Shown here in pieces: positions 1-7,788 of a stretch of 64,000 bases of DNA. Origin of the DNA: Carboxylicivirga taeanensis. GTDB lineage: Bacteria > Bacteroidota > Bacteroidia > Bacteroidales > Marinilabiliaceae. The notes beneath the pieces are model-generated. The model made no database searches. It was not told where the DNA came from and worked only from the letters and a program-made list of their open reading frames with translations. Position 1 is the stretch's first letter. Every line of letters begins with the position of its first letter. The stretch is taken from positions 372,001 through 436,000 of the forward strand of contig NZ_JBPUSJ010000004.1 in assembly GCF_051851475.1 (NCBI RefSeq). Reading direction: 5' to 3'. The position numbers and the translations under genes were made by a program.

Positions 1-1
1 C

Positions 2-67
2 AATGCAACTGTAAAATTACACCGTGAAGTTAAGGTTGACATCTCAATTGAGGTGGTTGCCGAATAA
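2..67 (+). CDS. rplI: 50S ribosomal protein L9, C-terminal end only
   Basis: The first 21 codons in frame 2 run to a TAA at 65-67. They encode a tail ending in LHREV...VVAE, which matches the C-terminus of ribosomal protein L9: an HxEV strand followed by a terminal VVAE. L9 binds 23S rRNA at the base of the L1 stalk. The rest of the gene lies before the window. A strong terminator follows about 50 bases later. The fragment is short, so the identity rests on this conserved tail. Confidence 0.75.
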   Translation, partial: NATVKLHREVKVDISIEVVAE

Positions 68-116
68 CAATTTTATTAATCTCGGATAGATTAAAAAACA
101 TTTTTCAAACAGACAT

Positions 117-146
117 AAACCACCATGGGGACATGGTGGTTTTTTT
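117..146 (+). terminator. rho-independent terminator after rplI
   Basis: An 8-bp perfect stem (CCACCATG / CATGGTGG) with a GGGA loop is followed by seven T. It closes the rplI transcription unit. Confidence 0.85.
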
Positions 147-175
147 GTGGCCAATTTTAGGCTTTGCTAAAGCAT

Positions 176-209
176 AAAAAAACTCATGCGTTAGTTACAC
201 ATGAGTTTT
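176..209 (-). terminator. terminator of the lptD-ridA unit
   Basis: A 10-bp stem (AAAACTCATG / CATGAGTTTT) lies just past the ridA stop. Read on the minus strand it is followed by a T-rich run, so it ends the leftward unit. Confidence 0.75.
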
Positions 210-231
210 GCATTGAATGCTATTGTAATTA

Positions 232-609
232 TTACTTTACAGCAATAGTTTCTATCTCTACCAAAACACTTAGAGGTAATTCCTTAACAGCGAATGCCGC
301 ACGAGCAGGCGGATTTTCTGAGTAGTACGATCCGTATACTTCATTCATGGCCGCAAAGTTGCTCATGTCGCTTAGTAAACAAGTTGATTTAACGACATTG
401 TCGAAGCTGTAACCTGCTTCGTTAAGGATGGCTGAAATATTTTTCATTACCTGTTCGGTCTGCTCCTTAATCCCGCCTTCAACCACCTTACCGGTTGCAG
501 GGTCAACAGGTACCTGACCTGAGATATATAAAGTGCCGTTTACTTCAATTGCCTGACTGTATGGGCCAATAGCACCTGGTGCATTTGTTGTTGCAATAAC
601 TTTTTTCAT
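232..609 (-). CDS. ridA: RidA family reactive imine/enamine deaminase
   Basis: This 125-residue protein has the full length of the RidA/YjgF/UK114 family. Those enzymes hydrolyse reactive enamines and imines, such as 2-aminoacrylate released by PLP enzymes, in the cytoplasm. The family signatures are visible: the N-terminal GPYSQA, the ISGQ strand, PPARAAF with the carboxylate-binding arginine (about residue 103), and the C-terminal VEIE with the catalytic glutamate. It starts 30 bases after the lptD stop on the same strand and is probably co-transcribed with it. A terminator follows directly. No functional link between LPS insertion and imine damage control is apparent, so the pairing may be positional only. 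Confidence 0.93.
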   Translation of the reverse strand: MKKVIATTNAPGAIGPYSQAIEVNGTLYISGQVPVDPATGKVVEGGIKEQTEQVMKNISAILNEAGYSFDNVVKSTCLLSDMSNFAAMNEVYGSYYSENPPARAAFAVKELPLSVLVEIETIAVK

Positions 610-639
610 TATACTTAGTTTTAAAAGGATTAATCACTT

Positions 640-3363
640 TTAGAAAACACCGTTATCGCGTGGGTGATTTCGTTTTTCATATTTCAGATCCTGAAGCATG
701 CTGGAGTTTACACGGATGGTAAAGAAATACGATTTATATCGTCCAACAGGTACCAGGTTAAAGTTCATGCTCCAACAGTGCAAATCGCGGCTGATACCGA
801 TGTTTGTGTGCGCTATTTCCTTGCGGTCGAAACTGTATCCCGATGCAAAATTAATGCGCCATTTAGGCGTTAAAGAGATGTTTCCGTTCAGGTTCACATC
901 AGAGGTGACCTTGAAATTGTAATCCATCTTTTTGGTGTTGAAGTCGCCTCTGCTAAGCCTTAAGGAATAATTAAGCGATATATTCCACGGAATTTCAAAC
1001 TTAGCATACCCATCGTCACCCTGTGTAAAGGTCGCATTTCCGCCTTTAAAGGCTGCTTGTGGATCGAATTCCTGGTTGTTAAGCGGGTCGGGGGGCAATG
1101 CGTTGGGATCTTCATCATTGGCATTCGGATCATCGGAGCCCTTTTTATCTTTCTTCTTGAAGGTATCTGAACCAAAATTAAGTCCAAAGCTTAGGTTGGC
1201 ACTCTCCAGGCGAAGGAGTTTACCCTGTTGGGCCCAAACCGACTGGTTCACACGTATAGGCTTACCTGTTTTGGTGGTATCAATAGCATAGGGGTCAAAG
1301 CGTGCTCCAAAATTTACATTGGTACCAAACAGCTTGGTGCGCCCGGTCATGTTTATTGGCTGCCACTTTAGTGAGTCGGCCAAAAAGTTATAGCTGGTGC
1401 TGAAGTTCAGGCTTTCTAATATTTTCAGCTTTTTAAAACCAGTTGTATCTTTTTCGCTTTTGACTTTCATCTCGAGAGTATTGCCTAAGCTAAAACTCAT
1501 GGAACCAGATTTCCCTCTGCCCGGAACTCCATAAAGAGAACCGTCGTAGTATGAATAATCGTGTCTGACAACCTCGTCCCGGGCCTCATCATAGTATTCA
1601 AACCAATCGTAATACCCGTATTTGGAATCCCCAAAATCAGGTCGGTACGACATCGATACCGACGGTGTGGCTACGTGGCGGATTGCGTCCACTTTGTTTC
1701 CGAAGAGTTTTCTCCAGGGGCGAAAAAAGGTATATATTTTTGTTGAAGTACCTGCGCTGAAACTGTAGTCGTAAACGCGGTTAAATCCGGTAATTGTATC
1801 CGTATTGACAATCTGTTTCTCAATCTCGTCGTAGCCTTTTTCAATTTTATTAAGGTACCAGCGTTCGGTATAGTTAAAAGAGGGGGTTACTGTAAAGTGC
1901 TTAAGGAACTTTAAGTTCATTGCTACAGGAATGCTGTGCTTAACCCCATTTTTCCATTGGTTGGCAAAGCTCTCGCCATCAAAACCTAATTCTGATTCTT
2001 TGGCATGCACATAGTTCTTCATGTTACCGGTATACGATAAACTGATTTTTTCAAGCATGTTTTCATTTGTGCCCACCTTATTCTTTTTCTTAAAAGGATA
2101 GAAGCGGTTCACGGTAAAAGTTAGGTCGGGTATTGTTAAGTCAATGGTTGTATCGCGACTGTTTTGCGAGTGTAGGAGGTTAGCCGAAAAGTTAAAAGGT
2201 TTGCCGGCCCACCTTTTACTGTACGAGATACTTGACCGTTTAGTGTTAGTCGAAATATCGTTGTTAGCGGGGTTATATAGGCTGTTAATATTATTCTGGT
2301 CGAAAGAACTGGTTGAGTAATTAACGCTGGCTGAGAAGGTTTGGTAGGGGTTTGCCTTGGCATCCTGACGGTGCGACCAAGTAATAGCCATGTCCTTATT
2401 CTTACGATAATCTGGCAGATCTTTCTCGCTAAAAATGTTAGTGATGTATTGAAAGTTAAATCGGCCTCCGTATTTATACCTGACTTTGTAGTTGGACCCT
2501 GTTCTGATGGCCCAGGAACCATTAGTAAACAGGTCGCCTTTAAGCATGAAATCAAAATAGTCGCTGGCCGCCCAGTAATAGCCGCCATCTGTTAGTCCAA
2601 ATCCTCTGACTTGTTCGTCGCGATAGGAAGGGAACAGGAACCCAGAGCTGTAGGAGCTTGTGGTAGGTATCATTGCAAATGGCACAATAATGGGTAGTTT
2701 CACATCTTCCACCACCAGATAAGCCGGCCCTGTAATGGTTTTTTTCCCAGGAATAACTTTTGCTTTTGTAAGGTTAAGGTAGAAGTGTGGGTGGTCGTGA
2801 TTGTCGCAGGTTGTATACTTTGCGTTCTGCATGCAATAGGAGTTGTCTTCTATTTTCTTGGCTTTACTACCTACTACAAATCCTTCTCCTTGCTCAGTAA
2901 CGATGTGTTCAATAATGGCTTTTTCCGTTCTGAAGTTATATTTCATACGGCGCATGGTGTATTCTCCACTCGGATCGGTAAAAACAGGCAATCCTGTTTC
3001 GTTCCCCAGCGAATCGACCTGCCCATATGCAAAGGCCGTGCTGCTGTCCATATCCAAAACAATGGTGTGCGCCTTAAGCAGTACATCCTGATAGCTTACT
3101 TCGGCATTGCCATATAAATAGGTTTTTTGAGTAACGATATCGAAATCGATAGAGTCCGTTGCTTTATATTTGACTTCGGCATCAATAATAAAGGAACCCG
3201 ACTGAGCATTGGTGCTGTCAGGTGATGCGGACTGTGTGGAGCCGGAATCTTGCATGACTTCCTGCGCCCTGATATCTGTTAAGTTTACTGTTACGCTCGA
3301 TAGTATAATTGTTAATGCAATTTGTTTGAGCGCTTTATATGCGTTGGTTCTAATTAGTGTCAA
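640..3363 (-). CDS. lptD: LptD-like outer-membrane LPS assembly barrel
   Basis: This 907-residue outer-membrane protein has the layout of Bacteroidetes LptD (OstA-like). A signal sequence (about 1-34, ending RAQ) is followed by a periplasmic LptA-like jellyroll (about 60-230), where the TYLYGNAEVSYQD and ITGPAYLVVEDV repeats are seen, and then a large beta-barrel rich in alternating aromatic strands. It would insert lipopolysaccharide or lipooligosaccharide into the outer leaflet. The start is TTG at 3363: an in-frame TGA lies a few codons upstream, and any later ATG would remove the signal peptide. An Asp/Pro/Asn-rich, low-complexity insert sits at about residues 738-771 between strands. The paired cysteines of proteobacterial LptD are not obvious. 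A TATTTTTG box lies about 25 bases upstream. Assignment to the family is firm; the substrate is inferred. Confidence 0.85.
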   Translation of the reverse strand: MTLIRTNAYKALKQIALTIILSSVTVNLTDIRAQEVMQDSGSTQSASPDSTNAQSGSFIIDAEVKYKATDSIDFDIVTQKTYLYGNAEVSYQDVLLKAHTIVLDMDSSTAFAYGQVDSLGNETGLPVFTDPSGEYTMRRMKYNFRTEKAIIEHIVTEQGEGFVVGSKAKKIEDNSYCMQNAKYTTCDNHDHPHFYLNLTKAKVIPGKKTITGPAYLVVEDVKLPIIVPFAMIPTTSSYSSGFLFPSYRDEQVRGFGLTDGGYYWAASDYFDFMLKGDLFTNGSWAIRTGSNYKVRYKYGGRFNFQYITNIFSEKDLPDYRKNKDMAITWSHRQDAKANPYQTFSASVNYSTSSFDQNNINSLYNPANNDISTNTKRSSISYSKRWAGKPFNFSANLLHSQNSRDTTIDLTIPDLTFTVNRFYPFKKKNKVGTNENMLEKISLSYTGNMKNYVHAKESELGFDGESFANQWKNGVKHSIPVAMNLKFLKHFTVTPSFNYTERWYLNKIEKGYDEIEKQIVNTDTITGFNRVYDYSFSAGTSTKIYTFFRPWRKLFGNKVDAIRHVATPSVSMSYRPDFGDSKYGYYDWFEYYDEARDEVVRHDYSYYDGSLYGVPGRGKSGSMSFSLGNTLEMKVKSEKDTTGFKKLKILESLNFSTSYNFLADSLKWQPINMTGRTKLFGTNVNFGARFDPYAIDTTKTGKPIRVNQSVWAQQGKLLRLESANLSFGLNFGSDTFKKKDKKGSDDPNANDEDPNALPPDPLNNQEFDPQAAFKGGNATFTQGDDGYAKFEIPWNISLNYSLRLSRGDFNTKKMDYNFKVTSDVNLNGNISLTPKWRINFASGYSFDRKEIAHTNIGISRDLHCWSMNFNLVPVGRYKSYFFTIRVNSSMLQDLKYEKRNHPRDNGVF

Positions 3364-3387
3364 AGTGGTATATTTTTCAAGCGTTCA

Positions 3388-3395
3388 CAAAAATA
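3388..3395 (-). promoter_or_regulatory. Bacteroidetes -7 box for lptD
   Basis: The minus strand reads TATTTTTG, a perfect TAnnTTTG match, placing the transcript start about 15-20 bases before the TTG start codon. No clear TTTG -33 box is present. Confidence 0.45.
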
Positions 3396-3472
3396 ATTAA
3401 AAAATGCGCATACGCAGGCATGTCCTTTAAAATATGCGGCAGACCGCTTTTTTTAACTGCGTATTATTTTTC

Positions 3473-3480
3473 TATTTTTG
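3473..3480 (+). promoter_or_regulatory. Bacteroidetes -7 box for the amidase gene
   Basis: TATTTTTG matches TAnnTTTG, 21 bases before the amidase ATG and divergent to the lptD box. The expected -33 region is a T-run without a G. Confidence 0.45.
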
Positions 3481-3500
3481 AACTGTAATAATCTAAAAGT

Positions 3501-4610
3501 ATGACAATTTATTTATTTAATACACGGCTTGCGTTGATCTTCTCACTGGGTGTTTTATTGATTTTTAACAGTGTTGGCGCCCATGCACAGGAAGACATGG
3601 TATTTAAAACGGTCGTCATTGATGCTGGTCACGGAGGGAAAGATCCTGGAGCCATCGGAAAAATTTCCAGGGAAAAAGATATTGTTTTAAACGTAGCCCT
3701 CAAAGTTGGAAAGTATATCGAAGAAAATTTGCCGGACGTAAATGTCGTATATACCCGAAGCAAAGATGTTTTTGTGCCATTAAATAAACGTGCGGAAATT
3801 GCGAATAAGAATAAGGCTGATTTATTTATCTCAATTCACGCCAATGCGATTTCTACTCCAAAAATATATGGTGCCGAAACTTTTGTATTGGGGCTGCATC
3901 GAACCAAAGAAAACCTCGAAGTTGCTAAGCTCGAAAACTCGGTAATTGTGCTTGAGGAGGATTACACCACCACTTATGAAGGGTTTGATCCCAATTCAGC
4001 CGAGTCTTACATCATTTTTGAATTGATGCAAAACATTCATATTGACCAAAGTATTTACATGGCCTCTTTGGTGCAGAATCAGTTCAAACAGCGTGTTGGA
4101 AGAAGGGATAGAGGTGTTAAACAAGCCGGTTTTCTGGTGCTTCGACAGGCTGCCATGCCGAGTGTGTTGGTGGAGCTAGGGTTTTTAACTAATCAAACGG
4201 AAGAGAAATTTATCGCGTCAGAGAAAGGTCAAACTTATATGGCATCTGCCATATTCAGAGCTGTACGAGACTATAAAAACGAGTTCGACGATAAAAGTAA
4301 GATGGCTGATATTATGGAAAAAGTGCAGGCAGAAGCCAAACCGGTTATCAGCTATCGGATACAGATTGCTTCGTCCAGAAAAGCCATAAAAGAAGGAACG
4401 CAGGTATATAAAAAGTTCGATGAAGTTTGGATGTTTCAGGAAGACGATCGGTTTAAGTATACCACAAAATGCAGTTCAGATTATGGTGAAATATTAAATG
4501 ATCTGCTATTTGTAAAAGAAAAGGTAGGTGATGCTTTTGTGATTGCATTTAAAGATGATAAGCGCATTTCAGTGCCAGAAGCGAGGCGTATGCAGCAGCA
4601 ACAAAATTAG
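3501..4610 (+). CDS. N-acetylmuramoyl-L-alanine amidase with SPOR-like tail
   Basis: This 369-residue exported Amidase_3 enzyme cuts the bond between N-acetylmuramic acid and L-alanine in peptidoglycan. A signal peptide ends at about residue 30 (AHAQ). The zinc site is visible: DAGHGG with His44, a glutamate at about 58, the SIHANA histidine, and the catalytic glutamate in VLVELGFLTN. There is no AMIN domain. Instead, residues about 283-369 (from ISYRIQIASS to the end) look like a SPOR domain of the Bacteroidetes type, with the typical DAFVIAFKD...ISVPEAR ending; SPOR domains bind denuded glycan strands at division septa. The downstream mlaD-like gene carries a similar tail. The enzyme probably acts in daughter-cell separation. 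No amidase activator such as EnvC is adjacent. Confidence 0.92.
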   Translation: MTIYLFNTRLALIFSLGVLLIFNSVGAHAQEDMVFKTVVIDAGHGGKDPGAIGKISREKDIVLNVALKVGKYIEENLPDVNVVYTRSKDVFVPLNKRAEIANKNKADLFISIHANAISTPKIYGAETFVLGLHRTKENLEVAKLENSVIVLEEDYTTTYEGFDPNSAESYIIFELMQNIHIDQSIYMASLVQNQFKQRVGRRDRGVKQAGFLVLRQAAMPSVLVELGFLTNQTEEKFIASEKGQTYMASAIFRAVRDYKNEFDDKSKMADIMEKVQAEAKPVISYRIQIASSRKAIKEGTQVYKKFDEVWMFQEDDRFKYTTKCSSDYGEILNDLLFVKEKVGDAFVIAFKDDKRISVPEARRMQQQQN

Positions 4611-4691
4611 AGCAGTTAGGCATTTGACGACATTTTTGTTAAATTGCAGCAGTTTTCACGCCAAAAAACATACCAATAACAATAGCACGCT

Positions 4692-5930
4692 ATGAAGAAA
4701 GAAGTAAAAATAGGTTTAACCGTTTTCGTGTCATTCGTAATAGTTGTTTGGGGATTTAACTTTCTCAAAGGAAGAAACATTGTTAGTGTAGGTAGTTCTT
4801 ACTATGGTGTATACGAGAAAATAGACGGATTGACTAAAGCAAGCCCTGTGTTTTTTCGAGGATTTAAGGTGGGGTCAGTAAGGGATATTGATTTTCATCC
4901 GACACAGCACAATCGCTTTCTGGTAACATTTACCTTGTTTGAAGAAATAAACATTCCCGCAGACTCGAAGGCACAAATTTATAGCCTCGATTTAATGGGC
5001 TCTAAAGGGGTGCAGTTTTTGATGGGGAAGAGTGACCAGATGCTGGCTGTGGGCGATACGATGAATACGTCTGTGGTGGGCGATTTGGCCGACAAAATGA
5101 GCATGGAAGTATTGCCCTTAAAGGATAAAACAGAGCGTTTGATTGTTAAGCTGGATACTGTTCTCACCAATATTGGTCAAATATTTAGTGAGGAAAAGGA
5201 TCGGTTTCATTCCAGTATGCATAATCTTAATTTATCCCTGCAGCATTTTGAGTCCATAAGCAGAAATCTGGCGCGAAAAATGGAAGACGATGGTGAAGTG
5301 ACTTTGATGCTCCAACGAACCGACTCTCTATTGGCCATGATGTCGGCACAAAGGCCACATATTGATTCTACTTTTTCTAACCTGGCCAGCTTTTCCAGTC
5401 AGTTGGAAGCCTCTAATATTGATGGAACAGTTGAACAGTTGCGCCTGACGCTTGGCAGTGCAAACACCTTATTGGATAGCATTAATAGTGGTAAGGGCTC
5501 ATTGGGAATGTTAATGACCAATGAAGATTTATACTATTCGTTAGACGAAGTAAGTAATAACCTCAATAGGTTATTGATCGACTTCAGGCATAACCCGGAC
5601 AGGTACGTCTCTTTTTCGGCTGTTAATTTTGGCCGTAAGGTAGTTGTTAGTGATAAAGCATATGGGCTTGGGGGAATTGTGTTTGAAGTACAAATTAACA
5701 GCTCCAAAACACCTCTAAATATTGGGTCATCTATTCTGGATGGTAAGTATCGGGTCTTCGAAGATTACCGTGGCTCAAAATATGTATACATTGTTGGTCA
5801 AACCCGAAATTTTGACGAAGCCAACGAGATACTTGATGAAGTTAAAGAATTGTATGATAAAGCTGTTGTTGTCGCTTTAGAAGATGGCACTCCAATTAGC
5901 CTTAAAAAGGCACAGAAACGTACGCGTTAA
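4692..5930 (+). CDS. mlaD: MCE/MlaD-family lipid transport protein with SPOR-like tail
   Basis: This 412-residue protein has one N-terminal membrane segment (about 7-25) and one MCE domain (about 35-115, with VFFRGFKVGSV and IYSLDLMGSKGV). A long coiled-coil-prone region follows. MCE proteins form hexameric rings that carry phospholipids between inner and outer membranes and normally work with MlaE and MlaF, which are not adjacent here. Bacteroidetes relatives usually end soon after the RYVxFS..FGRK segment, seen here at about residues 308-317. This one continues with about 83 residues (330-412) resembling a SPOR domain: VFEVQINSS, YVYIVGQTRNFDEANEIL, VVVALEDGTPISLKKAQ. The preceding amidase has the same kind of tail and lies 81 bases upstream, so the two are probably one unit. 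Confidence 0.88.
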   Translation: MKKEVKIGLTVFVSFVIVVWGFNFLKGRNIVSVGSSYYGVYEKIDGLTKASPVFFRGFKVGSVRDIDFHPTQHNRFLVTFTLFEEINIPADSKAQIYSLDLMGSKGVQFLMGKSDQMLAVGDTMNTSVVGDLADKMSMEVLPLKDKTERLIVKLDTVLTNIGQIFSEEKDRFHSSMHNLNLSLQHFESISRNLARKMEDDGEVTLMLQRTDSLLAMMSAQRPHIDSTFSNLASFSSQLEASNIDGTVEQLRLTLGSANTLLDSINSGKGSLGMLMTNEDLYYSLDEVSNNLNRLLIDFRHNPDRYVSFSAVNFGRKVVVSDKAYGLGGIVFEVQINSSKTPLNIGSSILDGKYRVFEDYRGSKYVYIVGQTRNFDEANEILDEVKELYDKAVVVALEDGTPISLKKAQKRTR

Positions 5931-5952
5931 TCGTTTGGTATACTGTTAAGTA

Positions 5953-5960
5953 TAATTTTG
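5953..5960 (+). promoter_or_regulatory. possible distal dnaA promoter box
   Basis: TAATTTTG matches TAnnTTTG. A TTTG lies at 5934-5937, but the 15-base spacer is shorter than the usual 19-21. It would give a leader of about 275 bases. Confidence 0.3.
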
Positions 5961-6067
5961 TTTCATTATCCATTAAATTTTTTGACGTTTTTTTAATAAT
6001 GTTCCAAAGCATTTAATTCCAGTGGATTTAGTGTGTTAACTAAAAGTTAACTGAAAACATCAATCTA

Positions 6068-6120
6068 TTGATTATTAGATATTTACATCGTTTATATTTA
6101 ATTGCTTGATTACTAGATAT
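6068..6120. repeat. 15-base direct repeat upstream of dnaA
   Basis: TTGATTATTAGATAT (6068-6082) recurs as TTGATTACTAGATAT (6106-6120), 38 bases apart. It may be a protein-binding site in the dnaA regulatory region; no factor is known from the sequence. Confidence 0.5.
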
Positions 6121-6241
6121 CCTATCTTGCAATTAATAAAGTCAAGACTTTTTCCATTTTTTTTTCATTTTTTTTTTCACAATTTTTGTTTTCGCATTTA
6201 AAGTATTTAGCAAACATAATTCTATAAAGGAAACGGAAAGA

Positions 6242-7669
6242 ATGGAAGTCGATTGCAAAAGAATTTGGGGAAATTGTTTGAATGTTATTAAAGACAATAT
6301 TCCACAGATTAGCTACCAAACCTGGTTTGAACCTATAGTACCTGTAAAAATTGAAAAGGATGTGCTTACAATACAAGTACCCAGCCTCTTTTTTTACGAG
6401 TACCTGGAAGAACAGTACATCGATCTATTGAGTAAAACTCTTAGAAAGGAACTTGGTACTCAAGCAAAGCTGGAGTACAATGTTGTAATGGACAATGCCC
6501 ACATGGCCAATCAGCAGCCATACACACTTAACTTTCCAACAAGTAATAAAGCAGATCTTCGCAATCGGCCTGTGAATGTTACTTCTCAGGATAAACCCGA
6601 TATCCGAAATCCGTTTGTTATCCCAGGAATTAAGCGCTTGAGTGTGGACCCGCAGCTCAATGGTGACTACAACTTTGATAATTTTGTTGAGGGAGAATGT
6701 AACCGATTGGCCCGAAGCGCCAGTCTGGCGGTTGCGAAAAACCCAGGTAAAACAGCATTTAACCCACTGTTTTTATATGGGAACTCCGGTTTGGGTAAAA
6801 CGCACTTGGCCCAATCTATTGGGATAGAAGTGAAGCGCAATATGCCTGAAAAAACGGTCTTATATGTTAATGCTAATAAGTTTCAGACACAGTTTACTGA
6901 TTCGGTAAGGAATAATTCACAAAATGATTTCCTGAACTTCTATCAAATGATTGATGTCCTCATTATTGATGACGTACAAGAGTTTGCAGGCAAGACAAAA
7001 ACACAAAATACCTTCTTCCACATATTTAATCATCTGCACCAAACAGGGAAGCAGCTTATTTTAACCTGTGACAAGGCTCCCGTTGAATTGCAAGGAATGG
7101 AGGACCGGCTTTTGTCGAGATTTAAATGGGGACTGGCGGCGGATATACAAATACCGGACTTTGAAACGCGTGTTTCCATACTGGAAAAGAAAATTCATAA
7201 AGATGGTTTAACGGTTCCAGAAGAGGTGGTTTATTACATCGCCAGCAACGTTGTAAATAATGTGCGTGAACTGGAAGGGGCTTTAATATCTTTATTAGCT
7301 CAGGCGACACTTAATAAGAAAGAGATTACCTTTGATACAGCCAAGCAAATTATAGATAAGCTGGTTAAGAAAACAACCAAAGAATTATCCATCGATTCTA
7401 TTTCACAAACGGTCTGCGATTATTTTGGTCTTGATCTTGATATTTTGCAATCAAAAACCAGAAAAAGAGAAATCGTTCAGGCCCGTCAGATTGCCATGTT
7501 TTTTAGTAAAGGGCTCACCAACTCCTCGCTTTCTACAATTGGAGCTAAAATCGGAAAAAAGGATCATGCCACTGTATTGCATGCCTGTAAGGCCATCAAT
7601 AATCTGATTGAAACCAATAAGGATTTTAAAGGACAGATTAAAGAAATTGAAGCTCAGTTGAAATCATAA
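6242..7669 (+). CDS. dnaA: chromosomal replication initiator DnaA
   Basis: This 475-residue initiator ATPase melts the replication origin. All four domains are present: N-terminal helicase-loading domain I (1-85), a variable linker (85-140), the AAA+ domain with Walker A GNSGLGKT (180-187) and Walker B VLIIDDVQ (about 239-246), and C-terminal DNA-binding domain IV with the DnaA signature KKDHATVLHACKAI (about 440-453). The length is normal for Bacteroidetes. The ATG follows a weak purine-rich stretch (GGAAACGGAAAG). The gene is followed by a strong terminator and is therefore monocistronic. No dnaN or recF is adjacent, which is common in this phylum. Confidence 0.97.
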   Translation: MEVDCKRIWGNCLNVIKDNIPQISYQTWFEPIVPVKIEKDVLTIQVPSLFFYEYLEEQYIDLLSKTLRKELGTQAKLEYNVVMDNAHMANQQPYTLNFPTSNKADLRNRPVNVTSQDKPDIRNPFVIPGIKRLSVDPQLNGDYNFDNFVEGECNRLARSASLAVAKNPGKTAFNPLFLYGNSGLGKTHLAQSIGIEVKRNMPEKTVLYVNANKFQTQFTDSVRNNSQNDFLNFYQMIDVLIIDDVQEFAGKTKTQNTFFHIFNHLHQTGKQLILTCDKAPVELQGMEDRLLSRFKWGLAADIQIPDFETRVSILEKKIHKDGLTVPEEVVYYIASNVVNNVRELEGALISLLAQATLNKKEITFDTAKQIIDKLVKKTTKELSIDSISQTVCDYFGLDLDILQSKTRKREIVQARQIAMFFSKGLTNSSLSTIGAKIGKKDHATVLHACKAINNLIETNKDFKGQIKEIEAQLKS

Positions 7670-7692
7670 GCACTTGAGTTACTTAAAATATA

Positions 7693-7725
7693 AAGGCACC
7701 CAAGCTTCGGGTGTCTTTTTTTTTT
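7693..7725 (+). terminator. rho-independent terminator of dnaA
   Basis: A 9-bp stem (AAGGCACCC / GGGTGTCTT, one G-U pair) with a short loop is followed by a run of T to 7725. Confidence 0.88.
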
Positions 7726-7788
7726 ACTTTTGAGCTGCAGTTAATCTGTTTAAGAAGGAATTATTATAATTATTCAAAATCTTTTCAA

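Larger units (their letters stand above)
5931..6241. other. AT-rich region upstream of dnaA
   Basis: No gene is seen in these 311 bases. The region holds a possible -7 box at 5953-5960, a small inverted repeat (GTTAAC..GTTAAC near 6034-6050) and a 15-base direct repeat with one mismatch (6068-6082 and 6106-6120). Only one weak DnaA-box-like word (TTATCCATT, near 5966) is present, so I do not call an origin here. Confidence 0.6.

Noticed and set aside
2136..2588. 150-codon open frame inside lptD on the same strand
   Set aside because: It is another frame of a strongly coding gene, with no domain or ribosome site.
5931..6241. Replication origin next to dnaA
   Set aside because: Only one weak DnaA-box-like word is present and no box cluster; in this phylum the origin is often away from dnaA.
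7711..7788. GTG start for the M3 peptidase
   Set aside because: It lies in the dnaA terminator T-run and would bury the lipoprotein signal.
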